Positions 50,737 through 63,758 of a stretch of DNA of 64,000 bases are shown piece after piece. The notes beneath the pieces are model-generated. The model did not search any database. It was not told the DNA's origin and saw only the letters and a list, made by a program, of their open reading frames with translations. Position 1 is the stretch's first letter; each line of letters starts with the position of its first letter. Source of the stretch: Diploscapter coronatus (Eukaryota; Nematoda; Chromadorea; Rhabditida; Rhabditidae); assembly GCA_964036155.1 (NCBI GenBank), contig OZ038423.1, forward strand, positions 34,487,249 to 34,551,248. Direction: 5' to 3'. The position numbers and the translations under genes are program-made.

Positions 50737-53700
50737 TTACATGGAATCGATATTACTAAATGCAAAAGCGCCATAGGGAGTGTTGAAGTAGGGAGTTGGG
50801 ACGATCATCGCTGCGGTCTGTTGCTGCTTCATCCACTCCTCGTCACTGCTGCTCGACTTCGACTTTCGGCTGCTTTTCGATGTGACCTTTCTGTTGCGGG
50901 TCTGGATTCCATCCTTCTTCATCGTCAACGGCCGCTCCACCTGAAAGCACTCAAATAAGTCGGATTTTCAGAAGAAGTAGATATGTGTTCATTTAATGTT
51001 GAATATTAGCGGAAAATGACAATTCCCTAAATTTGAAAACTAAAGATAGCGCGCAAGAATTCTCGGATTTAATTGCTCAGAAAACCGGCATAATTTTGAA
51101 GCGACAATATTTTGACTTTGTGTTGCAACAATATTGCGTCAGTGTCTCTAATATGGATAATGTTGCAGGTTGGAGGTTAGTCTTTTTCTGATCTTCCCCT
51201 CCGCTCTGCCATTAACCTCCCTTCTCTTTCCCTCTTCTCTTCTATCAGCCCCCCCCTTTCTGTGTCGGCTCTGATAATAATAAATGGCGTAATGGGTAAT
51301 CGGCTTTGGAAGGTGCGCCAAGAGAAATGACCGATGGCAGGCAACAATTATCCACTTTCCTCGTCAAAATCGATACCCTATTACTAAACTCTATGCCGCA
51401 GGGACACCAAGTGATGGGATGGGAATCAAGAGTCTTTGATGAGTCGACCGATTTTCAAAGTGATCAAAGCTTGCCATACTCCTGACTAAATGATCTCCAT
51501 TTGTCGTAGATCAAATTTCTCGCACATTTTCAAGATTTCACTTCAATTAGACGTCCTAATCACTTACGTTATGCAATTTGTAGTAGAGACCACAGGCATT
51601 GCAGACAGGCTCCCCACTTCCGTTCCGTCGCCACAGAGTCGTCGTGTTCGTTTTGCAATTGACGCAGGCAACGCCAGTCCTCTTTTGAGCATTCTGAAAA
51701 TTGAAATTTTTAGCTTCGTTTCATAGATAAAGAGGGAATTTCAGAGAATACGCATGTTCAATGGAAAGGTTAGTTGAGCGAAATGCCGAAAAATTGACGC
51801 AGTTGATTTATGACATTTAAAGAGCCCTTTCACGAACAGTCGACAGTGCAAATGCGCGCTTTGAATAGAGAAGCAGGAAAGGGCAGAAAATGAGTAAACT
51901 GAACTAAATGACAAGGCAAGTGGGAAATTTGTGCGAATGACAAAATATCAAACAGATTACTCAAAAATGTAACCTCTTTCGTGAAAAATTCTATAATTGT
52001 CTGACATATCGCGAAACATTTTCACAACTTTCTTCATATGTTAAGGAATGAAATTTCGAATAGTAAAGCACAACTTTTCTGTGAAATGAAATGAATCTTT
52101 TCTAAGAAATTTTAGAGCCTTTTATAACGATATATTAGACCACATCACTCATAATTAATCATGGATCATGGAAAGGTAAACTTGCCTCTATAATCTGTCA
52201 GATTCAAGCGTTGCGCAACTTTTTATCTCATTATCTGCTAACTTTCCATCTCGTTTTCTCCCCTCCAATAATCTCTCTAATGGCCATAAATTTTCATCTA
52301 TCAACTTTGCCTCTTTGCCAATGCATTTAGACCGAGAAATAAAAACTTTCAAGGTTGAGCAATTTTGATAAGAACACAGATAAGCCCAGTTATCTCGAAT
52401 CTTAACAATACTTTCAATTTATATATAAAAAAAGAAACTTCATATGATTTGAAATGCAGTTTGTATTTTGACATGACTACCGTAATCCGTCAACACCTTT
52501 CTCCTCCCGTCTTCACATTCTTCTTTCGTTTCATTCCTCTTTTGCGCTCTTCAACCAGTTTTCCTCTTTGCAAGGGCGACTACCGTAACCATGAAGTGAA
52601 ATGGGGAAGGGAATAAATATAACCGAAACAGGACAGAATGTGTGAGGAGGAGAGAAAATTGAAACTAATGCGCAAATTGTGTTGGATGATTTCAAACTAT
52701 GAAATTGACTTGCCTGTCTCTTCTTCGGCTTGACAAGAGGCCTGGCGGATCCGTTCATTTTGTGATAGAGTCCACAGGCATTGCAGAGGTAGTGTCCAGT
52801 GCCGTCTCGTCTCCACAGAGGAGTGTTCGTCACGCCACAGTTCACGCATTCACGGCCCTCAGCTGAAACTGAGACACTACTCATTATTCCTGTTCAAAAC
52901 ACGACGATATTAAACTAGTACTCATATTCAGAAAGATTCTACAGCTTTTACAACTTTTAGAATTTTAGAATGCATATAACTTGCTTTGTAAGAAAAAGTA
53001 ATACGAGATCTAAAAATACAACAGTCAATTACTACCATTTCTATCGCAAATTATCCATGAAGATCACGCCCCTCATTCATCACTAAATAATAAAAAAACA
53101 CGATTCGCCTTTCTGAATATGAACACTTCTTCACAATATCAGATATGGAAAATAGATAGAACAGTCGATCACTTATCACGTACATGCATTTGAACGATGC
53201 TTACTACTTCTGGGAGGGGCGTGGCTGGGATGATTGGAGTGATTGGCCGAGGCTGGGCCCGTGGCAAGGAGGCCGATTGCCGTCGAGCCATTTGCCGAGG
53301 TGGAATTGGCAGAACTGTTGGAGGAAGAAGACGTCGAGGAAGAGCCTGACGAAGTGCAGGGAATCGAGGAGGCCGACGAGGTCGTCACACGAGGCAGGGT
53401 CTGGAAGGACGAAGCGTCGTAGGCATAGGTAAACCCATTCGCAGAGCCGTACGGGGCTGCGTAGAAGTTCTGGCCTAAAATATAGATTAATTTAATTTGT
53501 CTATATATCTGAACGAATTTCAATTTTGTAACAATTGCATCGAATTCAAAACGTTACAGTAAGATTTGAATGAACAATGAGAGAGAGAGAGAGAGAGATA
53601 TGAAGGGATGAAAGTAAAAAGGAATGAACGCAGAAAAGCCAACTTCTAATGGCCAATTACTACAACGGAACGCTTTTCATTAGGAAGAAAGATCACGCGA

Positions 53701-55902
53701 AAATGAGAGAGCAGCGTGAAAAAATCCGAGATCGAAAAGATAAGAAAATGGAAGAGGGGAGAAGAGAGGAGAGGGAGACAAAATGCCATCAGGTAGTTGG
53801 TATTGAGCTGAAGACTTTTCAATTCTCCATCCTTGCATTTGTTTGAAAATATTACGTTGTAGTTTTATCTTGAATCGTTAAACTGTTGCATTATACTTGA
53901 TCAGGCTTAAGTTGATCTTTCATAGCGAAATGCGAAAAGTATGTTTGGTTAGAATTTTCCTAACCTGACTTACTAAACTAAAAAAGAATCATCATTGTGA
54001 TGCAAGATTGAAAAGTCATTTTGCAAATTTGGAAAAGCTATTATGCTCACTTGCAAACATGGTCGGCTCGACAATGGCTCCTCCAAAAGTGCCATTTTCA
54101 GTGCTCGTGTAGGTCGGATAGACTGCACCCCCGGGCAAGAGAATCTGGTAGTTTGCTGAAAAATATCATAATCTTTTATACTTTGAATGTCATCTTTCCC
54201 AATGCAATGAATCTGAATTTGCACTGCTCATTTCCGCATTGCTCTCGGACAATCGATGCTCGTGAAGATGCAGAATTAGGAGGAGATGGGGGTAATGAAC
54301 CGAATGAATGAATTGGAATCGAGGAAACGAGGAGAAGCTACCATCGAGAAAGATCGAGGGGTGGGAGGATGACCCATATGGGGCATTTGAAGATTGAAGA
54401 AGACCAGCTTTTCGACCCCCAACGAATTCTTTTATCGAGACAAAAAGCGCGCTGAGTAGCAGGAAAAAACATCATGGGAATGTGTGAATTCAGAGGGGAT
54501 AGCAATGCAACTGTCAGGGAAAATAGAACATAGAAATGCACAGGGTGGCAAAAAGCAGACTGACTAAGCTATGGGAACGAAATGCGACTGAGCAAATGAA
54601 CAGATTGGGAAAAGTCTCGGTGAAGGGAGGAGAATGATGACACAGGAAATGAGCTAAGGGGGGAGCAGAAAGAAGACAATATGGCATTAGGAAAAATAGA
54701 TCGAAATGGCCAAGAAGTGTTTAATGAAAACGCGAGTAGGAACTCTTTGATGATACCGAAATAACGACTTTTGAGAAAATTATTCAAAGCTGCCAGCAAG
54801 ATATCGCAGTCGCAAATGTGAATTATAAATTGTATAAAATTTGTTTAAATTTAGCAATTTAGGCAGAATAAGCGCGATATCATATAATTCGGATCAGACA
54901 TTGCATTTTTCATATTTGTAATGCATGAGATGATAAGCAGTTTCGCAGAGAAAATATTTAAATTATCATCAGAAGGTTGTAAATAAGTCAAATTACAAAG
55001 AACGAAGATAAGTGATTTGTTGTGACCATGAGACATAGATTACAGAGAAAGTGATTTGATCAGTGATAAGATATCAGATCAGGGAACAGGATTCGCGCGA
55101 CTGTCCTTGGGATATCAGAAATCGTTGATAAACAGTTCAAGAGTCAATGTTAAAGATTGTATGATTCCGAGGAATAACGAAATCATTTAGGAGATGATAT
55201 GTGGCATCGCAGCTTATGTAAAAAATGTTCATCAACTTACTCGGATAGGGATCGGCAGGCTTGGTCGGGGTGTAGTAGAGTCCTGCAGGATGCGTACCGT
55301 AATTGAACGGAGCTTTGAGAGGAACAAAGGATTGGCACACGTTCTAAAATGACTGAACTGAGTGATTGAAGAATGAGGGGAAGTGAGTGTTGGCAAGGGA
55401 GATTGCATCTGGCATGAGGCAGGGCCGTTGTTGCAGCTGATCAAATCTGCTCGCCCCTCCCTTCCCCTCTTCTCTCAACCAGCCAGACTGGCCTGCCCTC
55501 ATCAGATGCAATCTCCACCATTCACCCATCGTGTCCGTCGGCGGACGGAAGCCTACTATTCCGAACTATTGTTCAGATAAGTGCAGATAGAAAATGAACC
55601 AAAACTCCTTGGTTCATTTCCTCTATCTGCGAGCGTTTGCACACTCATCGTAATTCAGTCCAACTCCTTACCACATCGTCAATAGCAGTATTGCCAGCTC
55701 CAGTTCCATTAGCAACAGCAGCAGCAGCAGCAACATCAGTGCTTCCCTCAGTGACATAAACAGCCCCAGTGACAGCATTAGCTGTGTCTTCCTGCCCGAC
55801 TCCGATTCCCACAGTGACCGCGTCTGTGGTCGTATCGAGCATGGTCGTGTGCTGGTACATCGGAATCGTCATCGTCGCTCCTTCGTACTTGAATTCGCTC
55901 AT
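50737..55902 (-). CDS. elt-1: ELT-1-type GATA transcription factor with two zinc fingers
   Basis: ELT-1 specifies epidermal fate in nematode embryos and binds GATA sites. Seven exons are seen. The start at 55902 ([20 protein letters not shown]) lies six bases after TTTGCAG, so that acceptor is probably trans-spliced, and the longer frame from 55914 is not used. Exons then give [37 protein letters not shown] and a Ser/Asn-rich linker. Finger 1 (52889-52714) is [14 protein letters not shown]...[12 protein letters not shown] and finger 2 (51693-51568) is [14 protein letters not shown]...[12 protein letters not shown], both C-x2-C-x17-C-x2-C. The basic arm [18 protein letters not shown] follows in the last exon (50940-50737), which ends FAFSNIDSM. 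This two-finger layout and arm match ELT-1 and vertebrate GATA1-6. The finger 1 exon ends at a GC donor (52713-52712). An extra exon at 59.9-60.2 kb might belong to a longer isoform. Confidence 0.93.
51694..52713 (-). other. GC-AG intron between the two GATA fingers
   Basis: Finger 1 ends AAGAAGAGACAG and the intron begins GCAAGT; it ends TTTTCAG before AATGCTCAAAAGAGGAC. The joined protein [13 protein letters not shown] is the usual inter-finger linker, which fixes the junction. Confidence 0.88.
53579..53600. repeat. GA dinucleotide microsatellite
   Basis: About eleven GA units in an elt-1 intron. Confidence 0.9.
55398..55516. repeat. Foldback hairpin in the first elt-1 intron
   Basis: Arms GGAGATTGCATCTGGCATGA onward (55398-55424) and the inverse ending CAGATGCAATCTCC (55492-55516), about 25 bases each with few mismatches. 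Confidence 0.75.
55582..55630. repeat. Tight 49-base hairpin in the first elt-1 intron
   Basis: GCAGATAGAAAATGAACCAA (55582-55601) pairs with TTGGTTCATTTCCTCTATCTGC (55609-55630), leaving a loop of about seven bases. It is too short for a typical microRNA precursor but the stem is nearly perfect. It lies about 50 bases inside the donor of elt-1 exon 1. Confidence 0.7.
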
Positions 55903-58900
55903 CTCGAACTGCAAACAAGATTCTGCGTAATTGTTGTGTGCAATTGAGCAGACATTTCGCCGTCATAAAACTTATTAAAAGGAACGAGAATTTATGCAGT
56001 TTTATGAAAATTCAAACGTAAGAAGTTTAGAAGATGAAGAAAAATTTGCTTTGAAAAGCATGGCGACTTTTAACCATCTAATTTGAAATACAACATTGCT
56101 GCATCCGTTTCGTTATATTGCTAATTTAAAAAAATAAAATAATTCGCTAAACGTTTGCAAATGATTATGTTTTGAATTCCTCAAGTAAAATCTTTTTCTC
56201 CTCAGCTCTGAACAATTTCCCTTCTCAACTCATCTCCTGCCTTCCCCTCTCCTCCTCTTCTCTTCTTCATCGAACCTCAACATTTTGCACCAAAACATTA
56301 CAGCTTCCCCTTCACTTTTCGCATGGCAAACGGTTGGCAATTTGCAATCGAAATGAACATCGAACAATATCTTGACGAAATGGGGAAATGAGAGATACAA
56401 TCGATGATGAACCATGATAATTTAGAGAGGTACATAAAATGAGGCAGAGGGGAAGATAGCCATCTGAATGCTGAATGCAGATAAGCCATCGTCCATCAAA
56501 AGCTCGCACTCAGCGACACAACATGGAAAAAGGCAATCTGGAGTGATAATCGCTAAATGACTGATGAAATTGACTGATAGCTGCAAGACAGAAGGGAAGG
56601 AAGGAAGACCACTGCTGACAATACATGAGGTGCAGAGCGGGTTGGAGACCGACAGAAGGGGGGCGGGGTTGGCGAAGAGAGGAGAGGGGAGGAGTCAGGC
56701 CAATCGAGAGGGGAGGGAAATAAGGGCGATGGTAGTGGAGGAAGAGGGAGTGGGGATTGTGATAAAAGTCATGCTGACAACTATATGTCAAAATGGCAAT
56801 TTATGACTGGCAAATACTGAAACTGAGGATGAAGCCAAAGGGACGGCGAAATATGAAGAAGCTATTGGAAAAGTAAGACGAACTAGGAACTGGGATTGCG
56901 AAATGAGAGGGGGGAGCAAAGAAAGGCGTTGACTCATTCTGAATGTGACTACCGAATATGGTCAATGAAAACGAATGAAGTACATCTTCGAGTTGATTTA
57001 TTGGAGTCGTGGGTAAAAATCGATAGGTTGAAGAGAAGATGCTGAAGGCAGGCAAAATCAACAGAAAACATCTCGCGCGAGCGGGAATGTTTTCTGATGA
57101 GCCGTGCAGATAGGCAGATCGCACAGCAGAACGATTGGTATGAGATTTGCTTGCTTATTACTTTGCACATCATTTCGAGATTTTCGAAATTCGCAGTCCC
57201 CAAACAAAGAGACTTCATTAATGGCCTCGATTATAGCTGCTCAATGGCTGAATGGCTCAGTCGACTAGTCTCTCCTCTCCGTTTCCCCGACTGCTTCATT
57301 GTGAGTGATAAGCTGCTTCAGTCCCCTGGGCATATCCCCCTGAATCCCTCGATCTGCCCACATCCACCGTAGTCATCCAGACGCATTCAGTCCCTCTTCA
57401 CCTCGTATAGAAATCGCATCGGATGGCAGATTTGAAATGACACTGCCAGTAAGCGGAAAGTAAGATAACCCATCACCGAGTTAATTGTAAAATATCGACC
57501 CCGCACCCTATAAATAACCGATTATAACTAGAGATTAGGGGAGAGAGAGACAGAGATCAAAATTGAAAACTATCTTCAAAACAATGCATAAAGCATAGAC
57601 TTCCAAAATTTTGCTTATTCATCATCGCATATTTACTTTTTCTACAGGCTCAGATGATAAATGTATGCATGATCTTCAAAAACTGTTTTAGATGCATATG
57701 GATTTTAAAGTTGTGTTGAGGCTCCATATATCCGAGCTAAATCCCATTAAATATGATGCAAAAAGCAGTGGAGTAGAGTGGGTACTGTTGCCATTCATCA
57801 GCTTATCCCCTCTCAATTTCCTCCCTCAAATCCCAACTCCCCAATTCCAATTCTCTTTATGGCACCTGTTCCTCCCATTCCCTTCATTCATCGCATAAAT
57901 TCACAGCTCGCGCACTTTCTGAGGCAGCCGCTAATTGCCTGAAGCAGCCCCTCTCTCAACCACAAATCACTCGGCTCCAAACTCGCCTTTGCGGAAGTCC
58001 AGCCGATTCTCAGAGATAAACAAACTGTAAGGGATAAAGACAATTGCAATCGAAAGTAAGAACAACAGAATGGGAGTAACTAAAAAGTAATGAAATCGCA
58101 GAGTGAGAAATGGTATGCCAAGTTTTCTGTGAGACTCACTCGAGGATTTTTATAATATATCGTCATATAGTGAAACGGAGCTAGAGAAAATAACAACTAT
58201 GATACAAAACCATTTTAGCTTAATAGGAAATAAATCCCACACAAAAATATAATGGTACGAGAAATTGTTTTTCTTTTTATCGCATTATAACATTTTTGGC
58301 TGATTATGATGGTATAAAATACTTTTGAAATTGCTCAAAGCGAAGATGTTTGCCAGAAGAAATGGATGGACACGAGCCATTTAGCAGGAAGGAGAGTAAG
58401 GAGTGACAACTCCACGGGGCATTCAGTCAGATACATCAAAAGGGCGGGTAACTTTGGAGATACTTGAATCTACAACTGAAATCCGACCGAAATCGAGAGG
58501 CAAAATATCAGAGGTGAGTTGCAAGAGAAGTGCGAAGCGGCTGACAGAAGAGCTGCTAAATTAGCGGTGTTTTTGATAAATCGAATAATCGCAACAATGC
58601 ATTCAAACAATTATTGCTAGATAATGTATACAATAGGAGTCTATTCAAAATGTTATGCCATGAACTCTAAAGAAGTTCGTCTATAGACAATTTTAAATAC
58701 GATAAACAGCATTTCTATGGCATCGGTATGGTATAATATAAGATGAAAATTACTGACAATGAGGATTTTTGAAAAGTCATCATAAAGAATATCCGGTTGT
58801 AGGATGAAAAAGTCATTATTTTTCAATGAATTGAATATAATATTTGAGGGGTACAGCTTTCAAAGAGTCATATCATCTAACCAATTCATATACAAAAATC

Positions 58901-61900
58901 GAAATTGAATATGGATATATAACTGAGGAAAATCAGAAAAATGCAACAGCTCTTGAGTGTGTTTTTGATGAAAGCGCATCTGAACAGTAATCCAGATGAA
59001 TGAATTGTTCTCTCTTTGCAGTCATAAGCTGCCTGTGGCATTCTCTCTCTACTCTCTCCACTGTCATAATCTCATTCATCCTTCATTTATCCTCCCCTTC
59101 TCCTTTCCTGTATTCGGCACCCTGCCCTCTCAATGAGCCGCTCTTTCATATTTGCATAAAATCTGTCGTCTGTCTCTGCTTCTCTATCATCTGCTCACTA
59201 TTTCTCCGTTTCTGCTTATTTCCCGAATCGGTTGTGAATCCGTCAAGCTCTTCCTTTCCTTTCCTTTCCCTTCTCTAGTCTGGATTTATCGTGCTCCCCC
59301 TCTCCTCTCTAATTCATTATCCTCTCTAACCGCTTCAAAATCACATCCAGCCCTCGAGGGAATTCCCTTCCAGCCTCTCCCTCTGCCCGTTTGTTTATTG
59401 TCTCGTTAACTCGTTTTCGATTACTGTAACTCCCCGCAGAAGTGGATTCGGATTCGAATGCGCAAGAGAAACGATTAATTCGAGTTGAGTCTCGAGAAAA
59501 AGGGCGAAGCAATTTGAAGAGAATAAAAAAAGAGGCTGCTCTCACTGAAAAATAGCAACCTCACAAAAGGAGAAAATCAATACGAAAGGGATAGGGGTAC
59601 TGTATTTGAGAAGTGCCGCTTTAACCTGATTTGAGGTGATTTGTCGATTTGTTCTGTCCTTCGGTTCCTTATGTGAGGGAGTCAAGGGGGTGAGGATGCA
59701 GAAGATGTAGGCCATCATCTCCTTCTCCTTCATCTTCGCAACAGAACATACCCTTCTCCTCTCCGATTCACCCTGTCCATTCTCGTTCTCGTCGATCCCT
59801 CACTTTTCCTCGCTTTCGAAGATACTATCAAAAATGCAGAGACGCAAATAAGGAAGAAGAAAAAGAGATTTGAGGAATAGCAATGAAAATGAACGAAAAT
59901 CGATACTTGCAAATGTTTTGATGAATTATATTCGTTTCAAACGAATTCTTCTTGAAGTGAATACTAAAGATGGAGCTGATCTTGATGACATTTTCTGATG
60001 AATATTCAGATCTTCGAAAATATTTTGTCTGTAATATGGATAATCTGAGTCCCCGATTCTGATTAGGTTAATTTCCGATTCCGACATCGACTTTTCGGAG
60101 TAGAACTTTTGAACTCGCCTTGCTTGCAACAGTCCCGATTTTCTCTCGTCGAAGTCAGACAGCTGCCTCATTTGCACATTTCGAATGGCACATTCACGGG
60201 GATTTGAGGCCGAGACTGCGAATGAGACATTTGGGATGATAAATGAGCGGATGAAAGGGGATGGAAGAAGGAAAATTAAGGGAGAGGGCAGACGACTGGA
60301 AGAGCTGAGATTTGCAAGTGCAACTTAAAATGTGAAAAGTCAGAATAAATTCAATGAAAACCTTCGTTTCGCAGATATTGTCTATCTTCACAACTTGGCA
60401 CAAAAGTAGATAGAATTTATCTAACTTGCGTCATTTCGAATGTTGTCAATATTTTCTATTTATTGAATTGACGATAACCTGAGAAATGGCGTTTATAATT
60501 TCAGAGAAGTCTAATTTCTATGTCACCTCATTAGAGACAGATAAAATGATCTGTTTGTGATGTTATTGTTAGATTCAGAGATTAGATAGATTTTAATGTA
60601 TGATTTTCATTATTCCTCCTTTTCGGAAGATGTGTGGATTTGCGTTATCAGATCAGATATTTGGTCTGTAAGAAGTTTTGTATGCAAGGGAGCCACATAT
60701 TCATTGGACAATAAATCACGGCAAGTGAGGTTGCAGTTTGCGAGAGAAGTTAGAGAGTTGCCTGTAGCTGAGGAAAGGGAGAAGGAGTGAGGAAGTCAAG
60801 GGCAAATCGACTCATTTCTCTGCATTTCTGCATTCATCCAGGTTAGGTAAGATGAGGTTGAGAGACGAGGGACGAATTGCTGCATGCTGCATGATTACAG
60901 AATGGAAGAACTGCGGGATTCGAGATCAACAGACATATTGAGATCTGCACTGTAACCATTGCATAACATTCATGTGTTGCCGTAATCATATAATATAAAT
61001 GATGAATGAACTGAAATTGGAAATAATTTTCCCAGAAATGATTTTCAGGAAAGAAACATTTAATATTAAAAAAATCAACCAACTAAGATGAAATGAAAGT
61101 CCAAAAGGTTTATTTTTAGGAGTTAGCACTTTTCTGTCAGTCAATTTGGTAATTTTTGAAAAATTAGGATCATGATTTCGACATTAGACAATAGACGCCA
61201 TAAATTTCAAACTTCTGCATCGTCTAATTTACATCAATTTGTGATTAGTCATTGACAGCTCGTTTGTTGATCGGAATATCATAATAAAACTCCAATGTTC
61301 TCCCATACATAATGTGTGTCGGTTTTCATCAAGACTTTCGAGAAATCTTTTGACACGTCGGAAAGTCTTAGTAATGAGTACGATCTAATGAGCCAGTCAG
61401 TAGTGTCAGTAATGAGTTGGCGAGTTGAGTTCCGAAACAAGCAGTCAGGCAGGCAGGCAGTGAGGCAGTTTGATGTGATTGACAGTCCTGTCTGTGTCCG
61501 TCAGCGGCATCGTTTTGTCCTTCTACAGTATCTCTTCTTCTTTCTCGCGCAAGTTGCATCCCTCCCCTCCTTTCGTCCCGGCTAACTTTGACCCCTGGTA
61601 ATTGCCCGTTTTGCTAGGTCTGCTTGGCGGTCTGCCCTTTCCTCCTCCAAGATTGCCTTCGCTCGATTTGCCCCTGGGAATCTAGCAGTCCAGTGACAAG
61701 GCTGCGCAGGCAAAGTTGCAGGTGTCCGACACACAAGCAGATTAACTCCATAATTGGTGGATAATCTTCACGATCGGGGAAGATACTTTACAAGTGTAGA
61801 TATAGGAGTTCAAGATTGTGATAGATTTAGTGATAAGCATCGATGAATTGGCATGAGGTGCAGTAAAGTGTGGAAGAAAAAAATTCACAGTTCTGCCGAG

Positions 61901-62499
61901 TGGATTTTCTTCCTACTTTATTGAAATTCCAGAATAAATGGATCCATGAACTTCATCATCGATACTGTGAACTAAAAACTTTAATCTAACAAGATATACA
62001 TTATTTCAACTGAAGTAAATGGAATAAAAATACCATAAATTACTGAATGTCAAAATGCCAACTTTTATGGAGCCATCACTTCTAATAAAGTAGTGTTTTA
62101 TAACTTTCTCATTACGCGAGTCGTAAAATCTTCATCCGAGAGTTTGACTCGTGACCCCATATTTCTGCAGATTACTGTAACTGCACAAGTAGTAAATTGC
62201 GATAAGTAGTGTTGTAAACATGTTATAGTGCATTCTCATGTTTTATATCCTTCTTCTCTTCCCTACTAGGACAACATTTCTTGTCATGGGTTGCTGACGG
62301 CATGAATCTGTCATGGTTACCTTCGTCTCTTCCTACTTCCCTAGATTATCCTCTAATTATCGTCCAACAGTAAAATACTGCAAACTTTGGGATTAGATTT
62401 ATTAGAAATTTACATAATATTGAAATAGATAACACTCGAAGATAAACATATCAATCTGCAATCTAAATCATAGATGTTGTGTGAAGAGGCCAATCAGTG
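55903..62499. other. Long, mostly non-coding region upstream of elt-1
   Basis: About 6.6 kb holding one possible exon (59926-60215). 59.0-59.4 kb is pyrimidine-rich, and around 61440 there are short GGCA repeats. Otherwise I see no gene. Long upstream non-coding DNA suits a developmental regulator such as elt-1. Confidence 0.5.
59926..60215 (-). CDS. Possible last exon of an unidentified gene or alternative elt-1 exon
   Basis: After a plausible acceptor (CATTCGCAG) the frame stays open for 96 codons to TAA: SASNPRECAIRNVQMRQLSD, then RRVQKFYSEKSMSESEINL, then DSDYPYYRQNIFEDLNIHQ and SSRSAPSLVFTSRRI. The make-up (charged, Ser-rich, balanced codons) is unlike the AT-rich noise nearby, which is why I keep it. 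No domain is recognised. A GTATTC after SAPSL could act as a donor that joins in frame to the acceptor just before the elt-1 start, making this an alternative upstream elt-1 exon. Both readings are inference. Confidence 0.33.
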
Positions 62500-63758
62500 T
62501 TAATCCATATCGAAGTGCATCCATCTCGGCTGTCGGTGAATTTCAGGAGGCGGGCCAGGCATCAGAGTCCGATTTCGCTCCTGCTCTTCCTTGCCAGTCG
62601 TGTATTCTATCTAAAAAATAACGCTTGAAACATACCTAATATTAGGTGATATTTGATGATTTGCGAGAATTGTGAAAACTCTAATGAATAAACTTGATGG
62701 GCATTTTTACATAATTGTCGAAAATTATATCCCTACAATTACAAAAAAACTGATATTCACTCTTAAAAATCTAAAAAAAAAAAAAAACTTTTTAAAGTTT
62801 AGAGTAAACAAGTGATTGTTAAAAATCGATCAGTTAGGACTAAATTAATGATGCAAATTCGATCATTCAAAGTGTGCACTGCGTGATATTGAAATTGGCG
62901 CAAAAAATCGTTCGTTGAATCATGAAATGTGACTACTTAGGCTACAAACCGTTAATTACATCGAGTTGAATTTTTGCCTTATTTTATTCTATTAAAATTT
63001 TTCACTCTTCAACAAAGCATTCAAAATCTTACGATTTTCGGTCCCTTTTCTACAGCTCTTCCACGATCTTCAACTGATCTTCGTTCTGTATTCAGCAGGT
63101 CAGGAAAAAACTGGTGGTCGTCGTTGAAAAACGGTCCATCCAAATGTTTCTAATTTGTAAATGATCGGGAATTTCTGGAAAAAAGCAAACTTACAAGTCG
63201 TCTGAAGAAATCAGCCCTGTCGAAATCTCTCGTTCTCCGATCGTCATCCACCTTCTTGTAATGCGATTGGAATTCTTCCTGGGTTATCAAATTGTCTTCT
63301 AAAATCAATTGATGTAAAAGGTAGAAACGAGTTCTCAAATTCATACGATTTTTGTCGAACATATGGAAAATGTTCGATTTCCTCTCGATATATGGTCGAT
63401 CTGCTAGAATGAATTCCGTGAATGTCACCATTGAATCTTTGTTCGAATCAAGCATATGAAATTCTGGAAATCGTAAAATAATCTGAGATGAATATGATTT
63501 ACAGCACCTCTAATTCTAGGATCAGTCTTATCAATAGGAATTGGAGTAATTTCATCAGAAGCAGAATGTCTTGGGGATGGTGTAACTTCCTCAGAGGAAA
63601 TATTGGGAACTATCTGAAGTATTTTCTTCGATAAATGCCATGTCTAATAAAAGTTTCAAATGTTTATGTAGAAATTTAGTAAATTAAATTTGTAGCAATA
63701 ATAATTGAGACAATCTTACCTGCAGGAAAATGAATATGCTTAGTCGAGTTATCAACAT
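62500..63758 (-). CDS. Small secreted EF-hand calcium-binding protein
   Basis: Six exons give 207 residues. The start at 63758 gives MLITRLSIFIFLQTWHL, a short signal peptide. A Ser/Pro/Glu-rich stretch follows (EEVTPSPRHSASDEITPIPI). Then come two canonical EF-hand loops: DSNKDSMVTFTE (D, N, D, Glu-12 all present) and, built across an intron, DKNQDNLITQEE. The C-terminal half is charged (DRRTRDFDRADFFRRL; HLDGPFFNDDHQFFPDLL) and ends PPPEIHRQPRWMHFDMD. The architecture, signal peptide plus an EF-hand pair, suits a secretory-pathway or extracellular calcium-binding protein; no ER-retention signal is seen at the end. I do not recognise the orthologue. Exon junctions are all canonical. Confidence 0.8.
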
